7,418 nucleotides of DNA from Devosia sp. GTDB lineage: Bacteria > Pseudomonadota > Alphaproteobacteria > Rhizobiales > Devosiaceae. Positions within the stretch are counted from its first letter, which is position 1, and every line of letters starts with the position of its first letter. Below, one piece after another: positions 6,013 to 7,418 of this stretch. The DNA lies in contig JAQGJI010000065.1 of NCBI GenBank assembly GCA_028290685.1, forward strand, positions 1 through 7,418, in the 5' to 3' direction. A program made the position numbers and the translations under genes. The notes under the pieces are model-generated. The model was not told the origin of the DNA and searched no databases. It worked only from the letters and a program-made list of their open reading frames with translations.

Positions 6013-7416
6013 ATGATTTCTGCTGATTGGGCAGCCCTGTTCTATCTCGTTGCCGGTGTCTTGTTCATTCTGGCGCTGCGCGGCCTGTCAAACCCGCGCT
6101 CGGCGCGGCAGGGCAATACGTTCGGCATGGTCGGCATGGGCATCGCCATTGTGACCACGCTTGCGGTTGCCGCCCCGGCCGACTGGCTCAGCTGGCTGCT
6201 GATCATCGCCGGAATTGGCATCGGCGGCGGCATCGGCGCCTATATGGCGCGCACGGTCAAGATGACCGACATGCCCCAACTTGTGGCGGCGTTCCACTCC
6301 CTGGTCGGCCTGGCTGCCGTGTTCGTGGCAGCGGCCGCGCTTTACGCGCCGGAAGCCTTCGGCATCGGCGTGCCTGGCGACATCCACGCCCAGGCGCTCA
6401 TCGAAATGAGCATCGGGGTGGCCATCGGCGCCTTCACCTTCACCGGCTCGGTCATCGCCTTTGCCAAGCTCAACGGCAATATGAGCGGCAAGCCGATCCT
6501 GCTGACGGCGCGCCACGCCATTCACATCGTGCTGGGCGTGGCGATCCTGCTGCTGGTGTGGGCCTTCACGGCCACCGCCGAGCCCTGGCTGTTCTGGGCC
6601 ATCACGGTGCTGGCGCTGGTGCTGGGCGCCCTGATGATCATCCCCATCGGGGGCGCCGACATGCCGGTCGTGGTCTCCATGCTCAATTCCTACTCGGGCT
6701 GGGCTGCTGCCGGCATCGGCTTTACCCTGGGCAATACCGCGCTGATCATCACCGGCGCCCTGGTGGGTTCATCGGGCGCGATCCTGAGCTACATCATGTG
6801 CAAGGCCATGAACCGCAGCTTCGTCTCGGTGATCCTGGGCGGCTTTGGCGGCGACAGCACGGCCGCGGCCGCAACCGAGGACGACCGCCCGGTCAAGCAC
6901 GGGGCAGCCGAAGACGCGGCGTTCCTGATGCGAAATGCCGGCAAGGTCATTATCGTGCCCGGCTATGGCATGGCCGTGGCGCAGGCGCAGCACGCCTTGC
7001 ACGAGATGGCCGACATGCTCAAAAAAGAGGGGGTCGCCGTCAAATATGCGATCCACCCCGTGGCGGGGCGCATGCCGGGCCACATGAATGTGCTGCTGGC
7101 CGAGGCCAATGTCTCCTACGACGATGTGTTTGAACTCGAAGACATCAATTCCGAGTTTGCCCAGTCGGACGTGGCCTTCGTGATTGGCGCCAACGACGTC
7201 ACCAACCCGTCCGCCAAGACCGACAAGACTTCGCCCATCTATGGCATGCCGGTGCTCAATGTCGAAGACGCGGGAACCGTGCTGTTCATCAAGCGCGGCA
7301 TGGCGGCGGGCTATGCCGGGGTCCAGAACGAGTTGTTCTTCCGCGACAACACCATGATGCTGTTCGGCGACGCCAAGAAGGTCACCGAGGATATCGTCAA
7401 GGCGCTGGGCCACTAA
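6013..7416 (+). CDS. pntB: NAD(P) transhydrogenase subunit beta (PntB)
   Basis: This 467-residue subunit holds the rest of membrane domain II and the cytoplasmic NADP(H)-binding domain III. Residues 1-270 contain roughly nine membrane helices with the family signatures SARQGNTFGMVGMGIA at 30-45, FHSLVGLAAVF at 94-104 and MLNSYSGWAAAGIGF at 223-237. H95 and N225 correspond, from recalled alignment, to the proton-channel residues His91 and Asn222 of E. coli PntB. Domain III follows a linker at about 280-300 and shows PGYGMAVAQAQ at 316-326 (dinucleotide fold), HPVAGRMPGHMNVLLAEA at 348-365, GANDVTNPSA at 392-401 and KRGMAAGYAGVQN at 427-439 for NADP(H) binding. The length matches the family. 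The ATG at 6013 is four bases after the pntAB stop with AAGGG eight bases before it. The frame opens further upstream, at 5872, but that start would overlap pntAB and lacks support. The stop is two bases from the window end. Confidence 0.97.
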   Translation: MISADWAALFYLVAGVLFILALRGLSNPRSARQGNTFGMVGMGIAIVTTLAVAAPADWLSWLLIIAGIGIGGGIGAYMARTVKMTDMPQLVAAFHSLVGLAAVFVAAAALYAPEAFGIGVPGDIHAQALIEMSIGVAIGAFTFTGSVIAFAKLNGNMSGKPILLTARHAIHIVLGVAILLLVWAFTATAEPWLFWAITVLALVLGALMIIPIGGADMPVVVSMLNSYSGWAAAGIGFTLGNTALIITGALVGSSGAILSYIMCKAMNRSFVSVILGGFGGDSTAAAATEDDRPVKHGAAEDAAFLMRNAGKVIIVPGYGMAVAQAQHALHEMADMLKKEGVAVKYAIHPVAGRMPGHMNVLLAEANVSYDDVFELEDINSEFAQSDVAFVIGANDVTNPSAKTDKTSPIYGMPVLNVEDAGTVLFIKRGMAAGYAGVQNELFFRDNTMMLFGDAKKVTEDIVKALGH

Positions 7417-7418
7417 AC

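Overview
The window looks like a stretch of chromosome from a GC-rich alphaproteobacterium, probably of the Hyphomicrobiales and possibly near Devosia or Pelagibacterium. The evidence is the high third-position GC, the split transhydrogenase (separate PntAA, PntAB and PntB), and a tiny alphaproteobacterial aa3-oxidase subunit IV gene just upstream of pntAA. The genus is inferred from gene style and order, not from a marker gene.

Layout, left to right. Positions 2-205 (+) are the 3' end of an unidentified gene that enters from outside the window. It converges on a complete sigma-54-dependent response regulator at 299-1783 (-). A 286-base divergent intergenic region follows. It holds an inverted repeat close to the regulator start, a run of palindromes that resembles the dispersed intergenic repeats of GC-rich alphaproteobacteria, and the ribosome binding site of the next gene. 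An M3-family oligoendopeptidase (pepF) runs from 2070 to 3881 (+). After 39 bases come a 55-residue aa3-type cytochrome c oxidase subunit IV-like membrane peptide (3921-4088), then pntAA (4153-5646), pntAB (5646-6008) and pntB (6013-7416), all on + and tightly spaced.

How the genes work together. PntAA, PntAB and PntB form the proton-translocating nicotinamide nucleotide transhydrogenase. It uses the proton-motive force to move hydride from NADH to NADP+, supplying NADPH. The small subunit IV-like peptide is a respiratory accessory protein, so its place ahead of pnt puts a consumer of the proton gradient beside a component of the machinery that generates it. PepF degrades oligopeptides in the cytoplasm and may or may not share a transcript with the pnt genes. 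The regulator has every residue expected of an active sigma-54 activator, but no partner kinase and no obvious sigma-54 promoter was found in the window.

Most of this is housekeeping DNA. I found no mobile element, CRISPR array, RNA gene or defence system. The least ordinary features are a roughly 110-residue Lys/Arg/Ala/Pro-rich tail on PntAA, which resembles a histone H1 tail, the easily missed subunit IV gene, and the structured intergenic region between the regulator and pepF.
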